Shown: positions 44,111 to 52,715 of the stretch, in pieces | Numbering within the stretch: position 1 is the stretch's first letter | Layout of the letters: each line of letters begins with the position of its first letter | NCBI GenBank assembly: GCA_963747595.1 | Contig: CAVVFO010000002.1 | Location: 2,016,626-2,080,625 of the forward strand | Direction of reading: 5' to 3' | Source of the DNA: Oleiagrimonas sp963747595 | Lineage (GTDB): Bacteria > Pseudomonadota > Gammaproteobacteria > Xanthomonadales > Rhodanobacteraceae | Length of the DNA stretch: 64,000 nucleotides | Notes under the pieces: model-generated | What the model was told of the DNA's origin: nothing | Seen by the model: only the letters and a program-made list of their open reading frames with translations | The model's database searches: none | Position numbers and translations under genes: made by a program

Positions 44111-46011
44111 GCTGTCTCCATGGTGTTGTTGGTATCTGCAAGATAGGTGTAGCCGGTCAGGCCGGCCTCCAGTGCCGCGGTCAGAGGGGCGGCGGCCTCC
44201 CCCGAGATTCCCGCCTCCTCCAGCTTCCGTGCATACGCGCGCCGCAGCGCAGCGAGGTCATAGCCGACGTAATCCAGCATCAGGTCCGCGGTGTCGCCGC
44301 GGCGCAGATGGGTGAAGGCAAAACCGTCGCCATCGACCCGCACGTTGACCGCGTCGGTGTCGCCGAACAGGTTGTGGATGTCGCCCAGCGTCTCTTGGTA
44401 GGCACCGACCATGAAGATGCCCAGCCGGTAGGATTCGCCCGGCTTGAGCGCATGCAGCGGCAGGCTCACCCCCACGCCCTCGGCATCCACGTAGTGATCG
44501 ATGCGGCCGTCCGAATCGCAGGTCATGTCCACCAGCACGCCCCGCCGCGTGGGCTCCTCGTCCAGCCGCGAGATGGGGGCGATGGGAAACACCTGATCGA
44601 TGGCCCACACGTCCGGAATGGACTCGAACACGGAAAAGTTGCCGAAGTACTTGTCCACCAGCTTCTCGTCCAGCTCATCCAGCGCCTGGCGGTGCGCACG
44701 CTCGGCAGGTTTCAGGCGTGCCCGCACGGCGTGGACGATGGCGTAGTACAAGCCGTCCAGCTGGGCGCGGGCCCCCAGGTCCAGCTGACCCAGCGCGTAG
44801 AGGGTTTGCCCTTCGGCGAGATGATGCTGCGCCTCGTGGAACAGTTCCAGCGGCGGGCGCTGGTCCAGCGCTTCGTGCACTTCGCGCAAGTGTCGCAGCA
44901 CCGCCGGCTCGTCGGCGCGCGCCGGCGGCACGGCCCCGGCGGCCACCGGCTCCACCTCGCTGATGTTGAGCACCAGCACCGCATGATGCGCGGTCATGGC
45001 GCGGCCGGCTTCCGTCACCAGGTGCGGCATCGGCTGGCCGGCCTCGGCACAGGCCTCGGCCAGCGGCTGCACGATGCCGGCGGCGTACTGTTCCATCGAA
45101 TAATTGATGGAATTGAAGCTGCGCGAGCGCGTGCCCTCGTAATCCACGCCCAGGCCGCCGCCGGCGTCGACGACGCACAACGGCACGCCCAGCCGGCGCA
45201 GCTCCACGTAGTAGCGCACCGCCTCGCGCATGCCCGAGGCAATGTCGCGCACGTTGGAAATCTGCGAACCCATGTGAAAATGCAGCAACTGCAGCGACTC
45301 TTTCAGGCCCGCCTCGTGCAGTCGCTCGACCAGGGTCAGTACCTGCCGCGGCGACAGGCCGAACTTGCCCTTGTCGCCGCCGGTGTTCTGCCACTTGCCG
45401 GCGCCGATGGAGGCCAGCCGCACGCGCACGCCCAGCAGCGGCGTGAGATGGAGTTCGCGCGACACGGCAATCACGTGCTCCAGCTCGGAGGGTTTCTCGA
45501 TGACGATGTGCACGCGCAGGCCCAGCTTGATGCCGATCAGCGCCAGGCGCACGTACTCGCGATCCTTGTACCCGTTGCAGATCACCAGCGCGCCGGGTCC
45601 GGCCAGCGCCAGCACCGCCAGCAATTCGGGTTTGGAGCCGGCTTCAAGACCGAAGCCGTCACCACCCGCCGCGGCCAGTTCGCCGGCCACGCCGCGCTGC
45701 TGGTTGACCTTGATCGGGTACACGGCCGTATAGCCGCCCGTATAGTCGTGCTCGGCCATGGCCTTGCCGAATGCCGCCTGCAACCGCTTCAGCCGGTGCG
45801 CCAGAATGCCGGGGAACCGCACCAGCAACGGCAACCGCAAGCCTTGCTCGCGTGCCTGGTCGACGACGGCGGCCAGCTCCAGGTCGGGACCGTCGCTTCC
45901 CTCCGGGCGCACCACGAGGTCGCCGTCTTCGGCCACATCCACGTAGCCCTCGCTCCAGTGCGGAATCGAATAGGTGCGGCGGGCGCGCTCGATGGTCCAG
46001 GGCGGCGTCAT
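44107..46011 (-). CDS. speA: Biosynthetic arginine decarboxylase
   Basis: PLP enzyme converting arginine to agmatine, first step of one putrescine route. The 634-residue product fits the SpeA family: PLP-lysine segment YTAVYPIKVNQQRGVAGEL, GFGLEAGSKPELLAVLAL, GDKGKFGLSPRQVL, HFHMGSQISNVRDIASG, VVDAGGGLGVDYEGT and the C-terminal VDMTCDSDGRIDHYVD. The start at 46011 (MTPPWTIERARRTYSI) has GAAGGATT upstream; in-frame codons further upstream lack family match. It is divergent from spermidine synthase across 280 bases and overlaps the dehydrogenase gene downstream. Confidence 0.95.
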   Translation of the reverse strand: MTPPWTIERARRTYSIPHWSEGYVDVAEDGDLVVRPEGSDGPDLELAAVVDQAREQGLRLPLLVRFPGILAHRLKRLQAAFGKAMAEHDYTGGYTAVYPIKVNQQRGVAGELAAAGGDGFGLEAGSKPELLAVLALAGPGALVICNGYKDREYVRLALIGIKLGLRVHIVIEKPSELEHVIAVSRELHLTPLLGVRVRLASIGAGKWQNTGGDKGKFGLSPRQVLTLVERLHEAGLKESLQLLHFHMGSQISNVRDIASGMREAVRYYVELRRLGVPLCVVDAGGGLGVDYEGTRSRSFNSINYSMEQYAAGIVQPLAEACAEAGQPMPHLVTEAGRAMTAHHAVLVLNISEVEPVAAGAVPPARADEPAVLRHLREVHEALDQRPPLELFHEAQHHLAEGQTLYALGQLDLGARAQLDGLYYAIVHAVRARLKPAERAHRQALDELDEKLVDKYFGNFSVFESIPDVWAIDQVFPIAPISRLDEEPTRRGVLVDMTCDSDGRIDHYVDAEGVGVSLPLHALKPGESYRLGIFMVGAYQETLGDIHNLFGDTDAVNVRVDGDGFAFTHLRRGDTADLMLDYVGYDLAALRRAYARKLEEAGISGEAAAPLTAALEAGLTGYTYLADTNNTMETA

Positions 46012-46291
46012 GGCAAATCCTTCGATGCGAATAAAGACAACGCCATTGTCATCGACTGCCTGCCACTCGACGCTGTGAAGCGCGGCTCGGCGCCGCCGGC
46101 AATGGCTTGTCGGGGAACGCCCATTGTAGACCGTCGCGCGGGCATGGGCCGCCAGGGGCCACGCGCAATTCGTGCGCAGAATGCCTCCCTTCCTCGTGCA
46201 CCTCCGTCGAAGTCGCAGTTGCGGCGTGTGGCCAGCCCGCTGAGCCGGTACAATTCCGCTCCCCGCATTGTTTACGCGTTCAGGAAAGACC

Positions 46292-47143
46292 ATGTCGCAG
46301 TCCAGCTGGTTCACGGAAGCCCACGCCGCCTCCGGATCGTCCATCGGCTTTCGCACGGAAAAACTGCTGCATGCAGAAAAAACGCCGTTCCAGAACATCG
46401 ATATCCATCAGACCACGGACTGGGGCAGACTGATGGTGATCGACGGCTGCGTGATGCTGACCAGCCGCGACAACTTCCTGTACCACGAGATGATGACGCA
46501 TCCGGCGCTGTTCACGCATCCGGGCGCCAAGCGCGTGGTGATCATCGGCGGCGGCGACTGCGGCACGCTGCGCGAGGTGCTTCGGCACGAGTCGGTGGAG
46601 CAGGCCGTGCAGGTGGAGATCGACGAACGCGTTACGCGCCTGGCCGAGGAATATTTTCCCGAGCTGTGCGAAGCCAACGATGATGCCCGCGCGGAACTGA
46701 AGTTCATCGACGGCATCCAGTACATGGCCGATTGCGAAGCGGAAAGCATCGACGTGATCATCGTCGATTCCACCGATCCGGTGGGGCCGGCCGAAGGTCT
46801 GTTCAACGCCAGCTTCTACACCAGCTGCCACAAGGCATTGCGCCACGGCGGCATCCTGGTGCAACAGTCCGAATCGCCACTGGCGCACCTCGAGCTGATC
46901 AAGTCGATGCGCGCGGCCATGCGCACCGCCGGCTTCCAGGCCGTGCGCACGCTGCCGTTCCCGCAGCCGTGCTACCCCACCGGCTGGTGGAGCTGCACCA
47001 TGGCACGCAAGGGCGCGGATCTGGCCGGCTTCCGCGAACGCGGTGCGGCCACCAAGAATTTCCCCACCCGTTACTACAATGCCGACACGCACAAGGCGGC
47101 ATTGGCGCAGCCGGAGTTCATGCGCGAGGCTTTCGGCGAGTGA
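46292..47143 (+). CDS. speE: Polyamine aminopropyltransferase (spermidine synthase)
   Basis: Transfers aminopropyl from decarboxylated S-adenosylmethionine to putrescine. The 283-residue product has the Rossmann motif VVIIGGGDCGTLREVLRHE, the VEIDERV dcSAM site and the catalytic segment VIIVDSTDPVGPAEGLF, followed by FPQPCYPTGWWS. The start at 46292 follows AGGAAAGACC, and a -10-like TACAAT lies at about 46249. With divergent speA it gives a polyamine pair; speB and speD are not in this window. Confidence 0.96.
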   Translation: MSQSSWFTEAHAASGSSIGFRTEKLLHAEKTPFQNIDIHQTTDWGRLMVIDGCVMLTSRDNFLYHEMMTHPALFTHPGAKRVVIIGGGDCGTLREVLRHESVEQAVQVEIDERVTRLAEEYFPELCEANDDARAELKFIDGIQYMADCEAESIDVIIVDSTDPVGPAEGLFNASFYTSCHKALRHGGILVQQSESPLAHLELIKSMRAAMRTAGFQAVRTLPFPQPCYPTGWWSCTMARKGADLAGFRERGAATKNFPTRYYNADTHKAALAQPEFMREAFGE

Positions 47144-47174
47144 CGACGGCGGCCTGCGCCATCGTCGACATCGG

Positions 47175-47372
47175 CTAAAACAGCGTCTGGCGCACCTTTG
47201 GCAGCAGCACCAGAACCAAGGTGACCACTGGGCCCAGCAACAGCGACAGCAAGAACCACAGCCATCCTTTGCGGTTCTTGCCCTGGGCCAGCCCGGCATT
47301 GATCAGGGCCAGCGTGCCCCAGCCGACAAAATACGGTGCCCCACCCGAGGCCCATGTCGCAAACTCATGCAT
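47175..47372 (-). CDS. Small inner-membrane protein, unknown
   Basis: The 65-residue product has two hydrophobic stretches (YFVGWGTLALINAGLA and WLWFLLSLLLGPVVTLVLVL) around a basic GKNRKG turn, suggesting a two-helix membrane hairpin. A GGGAG element precedes the start codon at 47372. It is convergent with speE, 31 bases apart. No named family recognised. Confidence 0.65.
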   Translation of the reverse strand: MHEFATWASGGAPYFVGWGTLALINAGLAQGKNRKGWLWFLLSLLLGPVVTLVLVLLPKVRQTLF

Positions 47373-47457
47373 TGAAGACTCCCGGCTTCGCCACGCGCGA
47401 ACTTGTTCGTGTCAGCTCGTGCACAGCCCGCCATGTCGCGTGGCAAATCAGGCGGCA

Positions 47458-47480
47458 GTGTAACAACTGCACGGTTACAC
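47458..47480. promoter_or_regulatory. GTGTAAC-N9-GTTACAC inverted repeat, candidate operator
   Basis: A perfect seven-base inverted repeat (47458-47464 and 47474-47480) in the divergent gap between the small membrane protein and the 344-residue exported protein. Spacing and symmetry are like operators of TetR- or LysR-type regulators, but no regulator gene is adjacent. Confidence 0.45.
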
Positions 47481-47581
47481 GACCGTACATGCGCCGATGG
47501 ACCGTGAGCGCAACTCAGTCGCCCTTCACGCACGGCCCGCTAGCGTGATGCTGTTTGCCCCCTTTGCAAGGAAGAACCGAC

Positions 47582-48616
47582 ATGCGTCCTGCATCCACCC
47601 TGTTGCTCGCGATTCTGCTCGGCGTGGGCGGCCTTGGGCCATCCCGCGCGGCAACCCACGCCACGCAGAAAGTCACTGCCGGCTCGGTCCATCTGCAGGC
47701 TGCGATGACCAAGGCGCTGACCCAATACCAGCGCGATCTGGTGAGTATTCTGGCGCTGCGCGCCAGCGCACGTCCCCTGCTGGGCGCCGCCTTGCTGGCA
47801 CGGCCGCTGGACGGCCAGCCTCCCGGGCTGCATTTCGGCGACCTCATCAAGCGCGCCGCAGCCGCCGATGATGCCGGCGACGATGCGCTCTGGATGCAGC
47901 TCAGCGATTGCGACCACAAGGCCGGTACCTGCCCCAACCCGCAGGCGCTCGATGCGCTGGAAAAACAGGTGCCGGACAATGCCGCGGTATGGATCATGGC
48001 CTATACCAAGGCGCAGCAGGACGGCGACACCGATGCCGCGAAACACGCGATGCACATGGCTGCCGCCGCCAAGCGCTACGACGACTACGCCGGCGACAGC
48101 CTGCAGGCGCTGGCCTATGCAGTCCGGGCGCTGCCGGTGCCAAAATCGTTGCGAGCCGCGGATCGTCCCGCGGCAGTGACGCGCCAAATCATCGCCTTCG
48201 GCATTGGTGATGCGCAGCCGACACCGGTCTTTCCGGCAATCGCGCAGCACTGCAGCAAAGACACGGACGACGCGTCGGTACACGCACAGTGCCTGCAGCT
48301 CGCCAGCATCCTGGTCTGGGGCGGCAACCCGCTGGCGCGCTCGCTGGGATTGCACCTGCAGGCCACCCTCAGCCCGTCGAAGGCCACGCGCGCCAAGGCC
48401 GCTGATGCGCACCGCGACCTCATCTGGCAGGTAACCCGGTTTTCCAAGCTCAAGGCCCGCGCCGCACGGGAGGCCGCCGTCGCCTCGCGGATGCTGCAGC
48501 TGGCTCGCGCCGGCGGTACGCAGATGAGCATCATGCTGGCATCCCTGCGCGCCTTCCACATCGACGTGGATGCCCCCGAGGGCTGGAAACCCGACGATGC
48601 GTCGACCCAAGGCTGA
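47582..48616 (+). CDS. Exported protein of unknown function, helical-repeat-like
   Basis: The 344-residue product has a signal peptide (MRPASTLLLAILLGVGGLGPSRAA) and an alanine-rich, helical mature region resembling Sel1/TPR-like repeats without a clear consensus; paired Cys residues occur in LSDCDHKAGTCPNPQ and IAQHCSKDTDD with VHAQCLQLA. The start at 47582 has AAGGAAG upstream. Function unknown; probably periplasmic. Confidence 0.75.
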   Translation: MRPASTLLLAILLGVGGLGPSRAATHATQKVTAGSVHLQAAMTKALTQYQRDLVSILALRASARPLLGAALLARPLDGQPPGLHFGDLIKRAAAADDAGDDALWMQLSDCDHKAGTCPNPQALDALEKQVPDNAAVWIMAYTKAQQDGDTDAAKHAMHMAAAAKRYDDYAGDSLQALAYAVRALPVPKSLRAADRPAAVTRQIIAFGIGDAQPTPVFPAIAQHCSKDTDDASVHAQCLQLASILVWGGNPLARSLGLHLQATLSPSKATRAKAADAHRDLIWQVTRFSKLKARAAREAAVASRMLQLARAGGTQMSIMLASLRAFHIDVDAPEGWKPDDASTQG

Positions 48617-48673
48617 GACCACGGGGCAGGGCGCGAGATACTGTTTGAAATCCACAGCGGCGCAGGTACGCTG

Positions 48674-49339
48674 ATGGCCACCGACACACGGGCGGCGCAC
48701 ATGCAGACGGTTCTGGTTGCCAGCAGCAAGGGCGGGTGTGGCAAGACCACCCTGGTGACACATCTGGCGGCCTATTGGGCGCAATATGGCGAAAACCCCG
48801 TGATCATCGATACGGACCGGCAGAAGTCGAGTTTCCGCTGGTGTCAACGCCGCACCGACGATGTGCCCGGTGTTCTCGCCCTGGATGGAATGCAACGCAC
48901 GCGGGCCTTCAATCGCATTCCCGCCGATACCGGACACGTACTGATCGACACGCCGGCCGGCATCACGCCGCGTGCGTTGGCACCGCTGCTGGCATACGCC
49001 GATGTGGTACTGGTGCCGGTACTGCCGTCGGCATTTGATTTCGACGCCAGCGTGGCCTTCCTCGAGGAGCTCGACGAACTGGTGCAAGCACGCCGCAGGC
49101 CCCCCGCTGTGGGGCTGGTGGCCAACCGTCTCAAGCTCAACACCCGCACCAGTCACAATACCCTTGCCGCGCTGGACACGTTGCCGTTCGCACAACGCGC
49201 CGCGTTGCGCGACAGTCAGTCCTACGTGCTGCTGGCAGGGTTGGGCAAGGGCATTTTCGACTATGCCTCGGAAAAGGTCCGCCGCCAGCAGGACGATTGG
49301 CGGCCACTGCTGAAATGGCTGCAGGAATTATCGGCATGA
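48674..49339 (+). CDS. ParA/MinD-family ATPase (orphan)
   Basis: Deviant-Walker ATPase: VASSKGGCGKTTLVTHLAAYWA (signature lysine plus P-loop), Walker A' motif VIIDTDRQKSSFRW, and HVLIDTPAGITPRAL. The 221-residue length and lack of an N-terminal HTH fit the small orphan ParA group that positions non-chromosomal cargo, not classical chromosome ParA. No parB is adjacent. The start is 48674 or 48701 (MQTVLVASSKG). Neighbours are an exported protein and sixA. Confidence 0.9.
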   Translation: MATDTRAAHMQTVLVASSKGGCGKTTLVTHLAAYWAQYGENPVIIDTDRQKSSFRWCQRRTDDVPGVLALDGMQRTRAFNRIPADTGHVLIDTPAGITPRALAPLLAYADVVLVPVLPSAFDFDASVAFLEELDELVQARRRPPAVGLVANRLKLNTRTSHNTLAALDTLPFAQRAALRDSQSYVLLAGLGKGIFDYASEKVRRQQDDWRPLLKWLQELSA

Positions 49340-49379
49340 TCATGGTTGTGCCGTCACTTTTCGCCTATCCGGAGCCGCC

Positions 49380-49853
49380 ATGCATGCACTGATCCTGCTG
49401 CGACACGCCCAGGCCATGGCCGACTCTCCGGATGGCCATGACATGACACGCCCGCTGAGCGAATCGGGGTACAGCCAGGCGGATGCCGCGGGGCATTGGC
49501 TGCGTGCGCACCACGCCCGCCCGCAGCGCATCGTCTGCTCGCCGGCAACGCGCACCATGGACACGGCGCAGCGCGTGACGCATCAGCTGGGTAACCCACC
49601 GATTCAGCACACGGCCGGTATTCATGGTGCCACTGCGGGCGAGCTGATCACGCTGCTCGACGCGCACAGCGACGTGCAGCAGCTGTTGCTGGTCGGCCAC
49701 AATCCGGGGCTGGAGCAGTTGTTCGGCCTGCTGGTGCAAGGCCGCTCCAACGCCGCGCGCGGGCTACCGCCAGCCGGGCTGGCGTGGCTCAGGTTGAAGG
49801 AAGGACCCCTGGAGCCGGGTTGCGGAGAACTGAAGGCCTACTGGGAGCCGTGA
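49380..49853 (+). CDS. sixA: SixA-type phosphohistidine phosphatase
   Basis: Histidine phosphatase superfamily member, likely a protein-histidine phosphatase acting on phosphorelay or PTS proteins. The 157-residue product starts ALILLRHAQA (catalytic His at residue 9), has the SPATRTMDTAQRV Arg motif and LLVGHNPGLEQLFGLL with the second His. CCGGAGCC precedes the start. Its stop overlaps the next start by one base (TGATG). Confidence 0.92.
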   Translation: MHALILLRHAQAMADSPDGHDMTRPLSESGYSQADAAGHWLRAHHARPQRIVCSPATRTMDTAQRVTHQLGNPPIQHTAGIHGATAGELITLLDAHSDVQQLLLVGHNPGLEQLFGLLVQGRSNAARGLPPAGLAWLRLKEGPLEPGCGELKAYWEP

Positions 49854-50491
49854 TGGCATCCCGGCATACGCGCCCCGGTCGACGACTACCGCAACTCCTG
49901 CGACCGGGCCTGATCGTGCTGGGTGCGGTGCTGACCGGCGTCGCGGCCGCCCACGCCGCGCAGACCTGGCGTGTCGACAGCAGCGGTTCGCATGCCAGTT
50001 TTTCCGTGCGCGTGTTCTGGATCCACACCATCCACGGCACATTCAGCCGTCTGGGTGGCAATGTCGATGTACTGGAGGACGGTCAGTCCATGCAGGTGCA
50101 GGCATGGATCGATGCGCGCACCGTCAACATGGATAAACCGCGCTACGAACGCTGGCTGCTGTCGCCGGATTTCTTCGATGCGCAGCGCTACCCGCGCATC
50201 CGCTTTGTCTCCAACGTCGCGCCGCGCAGTGAACTGACGCACGGCGGTGTGCTGCAAGGCCTGCTGACCATCCATGGCATCACTCGCTTCGAGGATTTTC
50301 GCCTCACGCCGGTCAATTGCGTGCAGCCGGACCTGGCGCCCTGCGCGGTGCGCCTATCCGGGCATATCCAGCGCTCCGACTTCGGCATGAACAAACACCG
50401 CACGATCATTTCCGATCGCGTGAAACTGGATCTGAGTATCGAGCTGAAGAGTAAAGATGTCACCACGCATGCCCCATCCATCCAGGACTGA
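49853..50491 (+). CDS. YceI-family lipid-binding periplasmic protein
   Basis: The 212-residue product has an N-terminal hydrophobic export segment (GLIVLGAVLTGVAAAHAA) and a YceI lipocalin-like domain (TWRVDSSGSHASFSVRVFW, HGTFSRLGGNVDVLED, PRYERWLLSPDFFDAQRYP, RIRFVSN). YceI proteins bind isoprenoid chains such as ubiquinone or polyprenols in the periplasm; the exact ligand here is unknown. It overlaps sixA by one base and the phospholipase D gene by 35 bases, forming a tight operon. Confidence 0.9.
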   Translation: MASRHTRPGRRLPQLLRPGLIVLGAVLTGVAAAHAAQTWRVDSSGSHASFSVRVFWIHTIHGTFSRLGGNVDVLEDGQSMQVQAWIDARTVNMDKPRYERWLLSPDFFDAQRYPRIRFVSNVAPRSELTHGGVLQGLLTIHGITRFEDFRLTPVNCVQPDLAPCAVRLSGHIQRSDFGMNKHRTIISDRVKLDLSIELKSKDVTTHAPSIQD

Positions 50492-52448
50492 ACACGGCCC
50501 ACCCCGTGTGCCGCGATCCGCTGTCCTGCATCCACGGCACCTCACTGCCTGTGCAGCCCTGGCAGCATTGCTGCTGTTGCAGGGCTGCACTGTGCCGCGT
50601 GCGCAGATCCGCAAGGCCGACGCCGTCCTCGCCGTCGCGCGGCCGGTCAGCAACGTTTGCCACCAGGCCGATCGCTGCGCCACACCGTCACCACTGATGG
50701 CCGAGGCCCGTGAAGCCATGGCGGCATCCAGCGCGATGCACCCGGTGCACTACGTCACGCTGTTGCCCCGCGGACCCGCGGCGCTGGCCGCGCGCATCAA
50801 TCTGATCCGCGCCGCGCAGCACAGCATCGACGTGCAGAACTACATCTGGAAACTGGACGATGTCGGCAACCTGATGCTGGATGAGCTGGTGCACGCCGCG
50901 CGTCGCGGCGTGCACGTACGCATCCTCGTGGACCAGCTGCACTCGCTCCAGGATGTGGAAACCCTGGCGCGGCTGGCGCGCTCCAGCCGCAACCTCCGGG
51001 TGCGTTTCTACAATCCCACCTTTCACGATTCGCAGACCTCGCCATGGCACTTCGCCGCCGCCCTCGCCTGCTGCTTCATGAGCTTCAACCAGCGCATGCA
51101 CAACAAGCTGCTGCTGGTGGACGACGCGGTGGGCATCACCGGCGGACGCAACTACGAGAACCGTTACTTCGGCTGGGATCCCGAATTCGACTACATCGAC
51201 CGCGATGTCATGGTGGCGGGGCCGACCACGCGCGAGATGGGCGTGAGCTTCCACCATTTCTGGCAGCATCGCCGGGCCGTGCCGCTGACCCACCTGCGTG
51301 ACGTCAACCAGCGCATTCTCGCCGACGGCCCCGGCGCACCCGGATGGGCCACACCGCAGTTCGTCTGGCCCGGCAGAGTCAGGCGGCTGCGCGCCAGGGC
51401 CGGGAATCGTCGCTGGGTGCGGCAGCAGTTGCTCGGCCCCACGCTGGAGGTGAGCAACGTCGAGTTCTTCGCCGACTATCCCTCCAAGACCGCGCAACCG
51501 GACCGCCGCCGCGACACCGAATTGACCGCGCACATCATGCACATGCTCACGCATGCACATCAGCAGATCCTGCTGCAGACACCGTATCTGGTGTTGAGCA
51601 GCAGGGCGCGGCGGATCTTCGCACGCATCAGCAAACGCGCGCACCGGCCCCGCATCATCGTCTCGACCAATTCCTTGGCGACCACCGACGCCTTCGTGGT
51701 CTATGCCATCTCCTACAAGCACCGCAAGCGCTATCTGAAGAACTACCACTTCAACATCTATGAGCTGAAGCCCTATCCACGCCACGGTCCGGGGCCGAAG
51801 CCGCCGTACACGGAGCTGCGCAGCGTGGATCGGGCTACATCCGCTGCATCGCGGACAGCGGCAGCGTCGAATGCACAAGCGCGCAGGGAGCGCCACGCGC
51901 TGGGCAGCGCCGGCAGTCCGGCGCAGCGTCTGCTGCGGCATCTGCGACAGCGCCGGCAACCGCCACCGCTCAAGACCCGCGGCGTGCGCACGGGCCTGCA
52001 CGCCAAGTCGATCGTCATCGACGGGCGTTTCTCCATGGTCGGATCGCACAACTTCGATCCACGTTCGGATCACTTCAACACCGAATGCGGCGTCATCGTG
52101 CACAGCCGTGCGTTTGCTGCCCAGCTGCGCCGGCAGATCCTGCGCGACACACGTCCGCAGAATGCGTGGGTGATGGCACCGCGACGCAGCACCGTGCCGG
52201 TGCTCTCGAACGTCAACAAGGCCATCGGCACGGTGTCTTCGCACCTGCCCCTCTTCGACTTCTGGCCGTACCGGTACGCCACCGACTACGACATCCGCAG
52301 CGGCTGCAAACCGATGCGGCCCGACAATCCGCGGTTCCACACCTGCTATACGTCCGTCGGCGACTTTCCCGAGGTGGCCCTGCCGTTCGAAAGCATCTAC
52401 ACGCGGCTGATCACGGCGTTCGGCGTCAGTGCACAGGGTATTCTGTAG
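50457..52448 (+). CDS. Phospholipase D family lipoprotein (ClsC-like)
   Basis: Two-HKD phospholipase D superfamily protein resembling ClsC/YmdC phospholipid-modifying enzymes. The 663-residue product has a lipoprotein-like signal with lipobox-like LLLLQGC, the first HKD motif in HNKLLLVDDAVGITGGRNYEN and the second in HAKSIVIDGRFSMVGSHNFDPRS, plus DVQNYIWKLDDVG. It probably transfers phosphatidyl groups or hydrolyses phospholipid in the envelope. It overlaps yceI by 35 bases; start 50457 follows GAAGAG (50469 is an alternative). Confidence 0.92.
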   Translation: MSPRMPHPSRTEHGPPRVPRSAVLHPRHLTACAALAALLLLQGCTVPRAQIRKADAVLAVARPVSNVCHQADRCATPSPLMAEAREAMAASSAMHPVHYVTLLPRGPAALAARINLIRAAQHSIDVQNYIWKLDDVGNLMLDELVHAARRGVHVRILVDQLHSLQDVETLARLARSSRNLRVRFYNPTFHDSQTSPWHFAAALACCFMSFNQRMHNKLLLVDDAVGITGGRNYENRYFGWDPEFDYIDRDVMVAGPTTREMGVSFHHFWQHRRAVPLTHLRDVNQRILADGPGAPGWATPQFVWPGRVRRLRARAGNRRWVRQQLLGPTLEVSNVEFFADYPSKTAQPDRRRDTELTAHIMHMLTHAHQQILLQTPYLVLSSRARRIFARISKRAHRPRIIVSTNSLATTDAFVVYAISYKHRKRYLKNYHFNIYELKPYPRHGPGPKPPYTELRSVDRATSAASRTAAASNAQARRERHALGSAGSPAQRLLRHLRQRRQPPPLKTRGVRTGLHAKSIVIDGRFSMVGSHNFDPRSDHFNTECGVIVHSRAFAAQLRRQILRDTRPQNAWVMAPRRSTVPVLSNVNKAIGTVSSHLPLFDFWPYRYATDYDIRSGCKPMRPDNPRFHTCYTSVGDFPEVALPFESIYTRLITAFGVSAQGIL

Positions 52449-52715
52449 AACGCCTCGCCGCGCGCAGGTTCAGTCGCGGCTGTCGATGCAAACGTGCACC
52501 AGCCAGTCGAAAGGGCGCGGCGCGCCGGCCGGCGGCGATGCGCCCGTGGCGCGACAGGCATGTTCGGCGGCGGGACATGCGTCTGCACCCCTCGCTGCTC
52601 ACGCCTGCCCGGCAACGCGCTCAGCCAGCAGGGGCCTGAAATGCACACGGCCAGCACCAGCATGCTGACCGGCATCATGCCGGGTGGACGCGGCATGGCC
52701 GATATCACATCGGAC
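52449..52715. other. Intergenic stretch between convergent genes
   Basis: Gap between the phospholipase D gene and the leftward thiolase gene. I see no gene, terminator with T tract, or repeat. Confidence 0.5.

Noticed and set aside
44308..46683. Long plus-strand open frame opposite speA reaching into speE
   Set aside because: Shadow of speA; the speE start is well supported in another frame.
48674..49339. Chromosome or plasmid partition locus
   Set aside because: No parB or centromere-like repeats adjacent; the ATPase is of the small orphan type.
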